Of a stretch of DNA of 64,000 bases, positions 61,715 to 64,000 are shown piece after piece; within the stretch, counting starts at the first letter, position 1; the number at the start of each line of letters is the position of its first letter. The stretch covers positions 6,696,001 to 6,760,000 of the forward strand of contig NZ_CP047020.1 of the NCBI RefSeq assembly GCF_009796285.1, given 5' to 3'. The position numbers were made by a program, and so were the translations under genes. The DNA comes from Streptomyces broussonetiae (lineage in GTDB: Bacteria > Actinomycetota > Actinomycetes > Streptomycetales > Streptomycetaceae). Under the pieces are notes generated by a model. It saw only the letters and a program-made list of their open reading frames with translations, searched no databases and was not told the DNA's origin.

Positions 61715-63916
61715 ATGCCGACTCCTCTCACCCACGACGACCCCGTCGCACTCGGCCCGTTCCGGCTCATCGCCCGGCTCGGCAGCGGAGGCATGGGCAC
61801 CGTCTACGTCGCACGGTCCACCGGTGGACGTACCGTTGCCCTGAAAACCATGCATGCCGCCATCGCCACCGATCCGGCGGCCCGCACCCGGTTCCGGCTC
61901 GAGGTGGACGCCGCCCGCGTCATCGGCGACCGGTTCGGGGCGCGGGTGATGGACGCGGATCCGCTGGCGGAGACGCCCTGGCTGGCCACGGAGTACGTAC
62001 TCGGGCCCCCGCTCGACGAGGCCGTCGAGGCCGGAGGAACGCTGCCCGAACAGTCCGTACGCGCCCTGGGCGCGGCCCTGTGCTCGGCGCTTGGCCAGCT
62101 GCACCGGTCGGACGTCGTGCACCGTGACCTCAAGCCGTCCAACATCCTCCTCACGGCCTACGGGCCCAAGGTCATCGACTTCGGCATCGCGCGGGCCATC
62201 GGCGACGAGCGGCTGACCCGGGCCGGTGCCGCCGTCGGTACGCCGGCCTTCATGTCCCCGGAGCAGGCCACCGGGCAGGAGCACGGCGCCGCCGGCGACG
62301 TGTTCGCGCTGGCCGGCGTGCTGGTGTACACGGCCACCGGGCGCGGACCGTTCGGCAGCGGGCAGGCGGCGGACCTTCTGTACCGGGTGCGGTATGCGGA
62401 CGCGGACCTCACTGGTGTACCTGTTGCCCTCGCTCCGGTACTGGCCCAGTGCCTGGCCAAGGATCCGGGGCAACGGCCGACCATGGCACGGCTCGCCGCT
62501 CAACTTCACGACGGCACGGGTGAGTTCGCCGATCATCTGCCGCACGAACTGCTCGCGGAGATCGGGCGCAGGGCGGCCGATGTCTGGCGGCTCGTGCCAC
62601 AGCGGCTGCCGGCGCCCGCGGCCGGGCCGGAGGCCGCGGCGGTCACCGGCCCGGCCGCCCGGCGCCCGTCACGCCGCAGGTTCCTCGCCGTCGGCGGCGC
62701 ACTCGCCGTCGGTGCGGCGGCGGGCGCAGGCGCGTGGTGGTGGCAGGGGCGCGCCGATGCGCGGGGCGGTGGGGGTACGACCGCGAAGGGCGACGCAGAC
62801 AAGACGCGGAACATCGAGCCGCTGTGGACTTATACGTTCAGCGCCGTGGTCACGGATCAGCTGGGCTCGGTCGTCCCTCAGGGGCTCGGCGGAATGATCA
62901 TCGTGGCCGCGGGCGGCGGGGCCGAAGCCGTCCGTGCGACGAACGGAGTCCACGCATGGGACGGGAACGGCCTCTCGGGAGAAAGTAGTTGGCAGACGCT
63001 CGTGACGGGTGGCAGGCTCTACCGGCTCTGGATCGGGGAGGAGACCAGTGACGGGATCGGGTCCGCCGTCAGGCTCCAGACCCTCGATCCCAAGAACGGA
63101 AAAACGATCAAGACCCTGATCCGGTTCGCGGGCACCAATGACGAGCTTCCCACACACCAACTCCTCTGCATCACGGACCGCGTCGCGTACGTCGTCGTGG
63201 GCAAGGGGAAGTACGACGGGGGCGGCACCTTCTCCGCAGGAGAGACCGATACTCTGAGTGCTGCCGACATCGAGACCGGCAAACTCCTGTGGTCGCAACC
63301 ACTGCCCGTACGATTCGAGTTGAGTTCGAGGCTGCACTTCCTCGCAGCGAAGACCGTGGGCAGCCGTCTGGTGACACTCCAGCAGTTGGAGGACGGGACC
63401 GTCCACATCGTCGTGTGGGCCGCCTCGACGGGAGCCGTCCTGTGGAAGCGGTCGTACGACATCGACGACCCGGACATCCTGAGGTGCGGGATCGCCGCGG
63501 ACAACGATCACCTGTATCTCGGCGGCAGCCGACTCTGGGCGCTGCGGCTGAGTGACGGGGCAGCGACGTGGCAGACCTCGACGGAGCACGCGTACGGACC
63601 GCCGGTGCTCAGGGAAGGCATCCTGTACGCCGTGGGTGACGGCGCCGGTCTGACGGCGGTCGACGCACGCAGCGGGAGGATGCTCTGGACCGAGCGAGGT
63701 GGGGAGGTGGGCGAGGCGTCCACCAGCGGGCCGCCCATCCTCGGTACCCGCTACGCGTACTACAAGAACGGGAGCCTGCTGCGTGCGGTCAGCCTGTCGG
63801 ACCACACGACCTCGCTGACGTACCAGACCAGCGGAAAGCAGTTCTACGGGGACTCGGACGCGAAGCTGGTCCTCGCCGTGGACGGCGCGGGCATGACCGC
63901 TTATCCCCTCCAGTGA
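61715..63916 (+). CDS. Transmembrane Ser/Thr protein kinase with extracellular beta-propeller-like domain
   Basis: 733 aa. Intact PknB-type kinase: Gly loop LGSGGMGTV, Lys44 (VALKTM), HRDLKPSN with Asp138, DFG at 155-157, GTPAFMSPEQAT activation segment. A juxtamembrane Arg-rich stretch precedes a transmembrane helix at about residues 317-337 (RFLAVGGALAVGAAAGAGAW). The about 390-residue extracellular part has repeated WTY/LWSQPL/LWKRSYD and DxxxG units of a PQQ-type beta-propeller (for example TGKLLWSQPLPV, TGAVLWKRSYDI). Likely a sensor kinase relaying an envelope signal inward. The pairing with a pseudokinase next to the esx genes suggests control of ESX activity (inference). Confidence 0.88.
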   Translation: MPTPLTHDDPVALGPFRLIARLGSGGMGTVYVARSTGGRTVALKTMHAAIATDPAARTRFRLEVDAARVIGDRFGARVMDADPLAETPWLATEYVLGPPLDEAVEAGGTLPEQSVRALGAALCSALGQLHRSDVVHRDLKPSNILLTAYGPKVIDFGIARAIGDERLTRAGAAVGTPAFMSPEQATGQEHGAAGDVFALAGVLVYTATGRGPFGSGQAADLLYRVRYADADLTGVPVALAPVLAQCLAKDPGQRPTMARLAAQLHDGTGEFADHLPHELLAEIGRRAADVWRLVPQRLPAPAAGPEAAAVTGPAARRPSRRRFLAVGGALAVGAAAGAGAWWWQGRADARGGGGTTAKGDADKTRNIEPLWTYTFSAVVTDQLGSVVPQGLGGMIIVAAGGGAEAVRATNGVHAWDGNGLSGESSWQTLVTGGRLYRLWIGEETSDGIGSAVRLQTLDPKNGKTIKTLIRFAGTNDELPTHQLLCITDRVAYVVVGKGKYDGGGTFSAGETDTLSAADIETGKLLWSQPLPVRFELSSRLHFLAAKTVGSRLVTLQQLEDGTVHIVVWAASTGAVLWKRSYDIDDPDILRCGIAADNDHLYLGGSRLWALRLSDGAATWQTSTEHAYGPPVLREGILYAVGDGAGLTAVDARSGRMLWTERGGEVGEASTSGPPILGTRYAYYKNGSLLRAVSLSDHTTSLTYQTSGKQFYGDSDAKLVLAVDGAGMTAYPLQ

Positions 63917-64000
63917 AGTGACCTCGAAGCGGCGGAACACCGGCCCTGTGGAACGGCACACGGCGCCGGTTGTCCGCCCGGCCGCTCCCACCCACCTCCC

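Noticed and set aside
63917..64000. Terminator after the sensor kinase
   Set aside because: Only a six-base accggc/gccggt pairing is visible before the window ends; too weak to list.

Overview
The window is high-GC actinobacterial DNA. GC-rich third codon positions, frequent GTG starts, and the order rimP-nusA-ylxR-infB-DUF503-rbfA-truB-ribF next to an ESX/type VII secretion locus point to Streptomyces. Most of it is chromosomal core, with several decayed accessory patches. No rRNA, tRNA or CRISPR array was seen.

Left part (1-21,600). A GH18 chitinase cut by the window edge is followed by a PAP2 phosphatase, a GABA aminotransferase (gabT), a membrane ATPase, a PucR-type regulator and an aldehyde dehydrogenase; gabT, the regulator and the dehydrogenase could form a GABA/polyamine catabolic set. 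Next come a secreted sedolisin, a broken GH3/CBM6 beta-glucosidase behind a LacI-type regulator with two palindromic operators, an acyl-CoA dehydrogenase and two small secreted proteins. The isoprenoid (MEP) genes dxr and ispG flank an M50 site-2 protease.

Middle part (21,600-42,000). A small toxin graveyard holds a DUF6531 fragment fused to a barnase-like C-terminus, a translationally coupled barstar-like immunity gene and an antisense HATPase remnant. GNAT and questin-oxidase-like genes, proS and a kinase-fold protein with lost catalytic residues follow. The translation operon rimP to truB comes next, then a large trypsin-like/STAND NTPase protein in which the protease serine and the P-loop lysine are both substituted, then ribF.

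Right part (42,000-64,000). This is an ESX (type VII secretion) locus. It encodes a proline-rich ParA/MinD-like ATPase, a 254-aa conserved-looking protein and EccE on the minus strand, and EccB and mycosin MycP on the plus strand. After mycP the locus is interrupted by debris: a frameshifted membrane gene, the 3' end of a HATPase gene, a DUF5753 regulator lacking its HTH, a DUF397 gene and the N-terminal remnant of an IS701-like transposase. ESX-type content then resumes as two substrate modules. The first is an SseB-like protein, a DUF6317-like helical protein, a WXG-containing putative effector and a three-helix membrane protein. The second is an ESX-like small protein, a PPE-like proline/glycine-rich protein with a C-terminal YxxxD motif, a second mycosin and an esxA/esxB pair. 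The window ends with a pseudokinase next to an intact Ser/Thr kinase carrying an extracellular beta-propeller-like domain, which may connect envelope sensing to the secretion locus. EccC and EccD are not in the window.

All assignments come from reading motifs and gene order; no database search was run.
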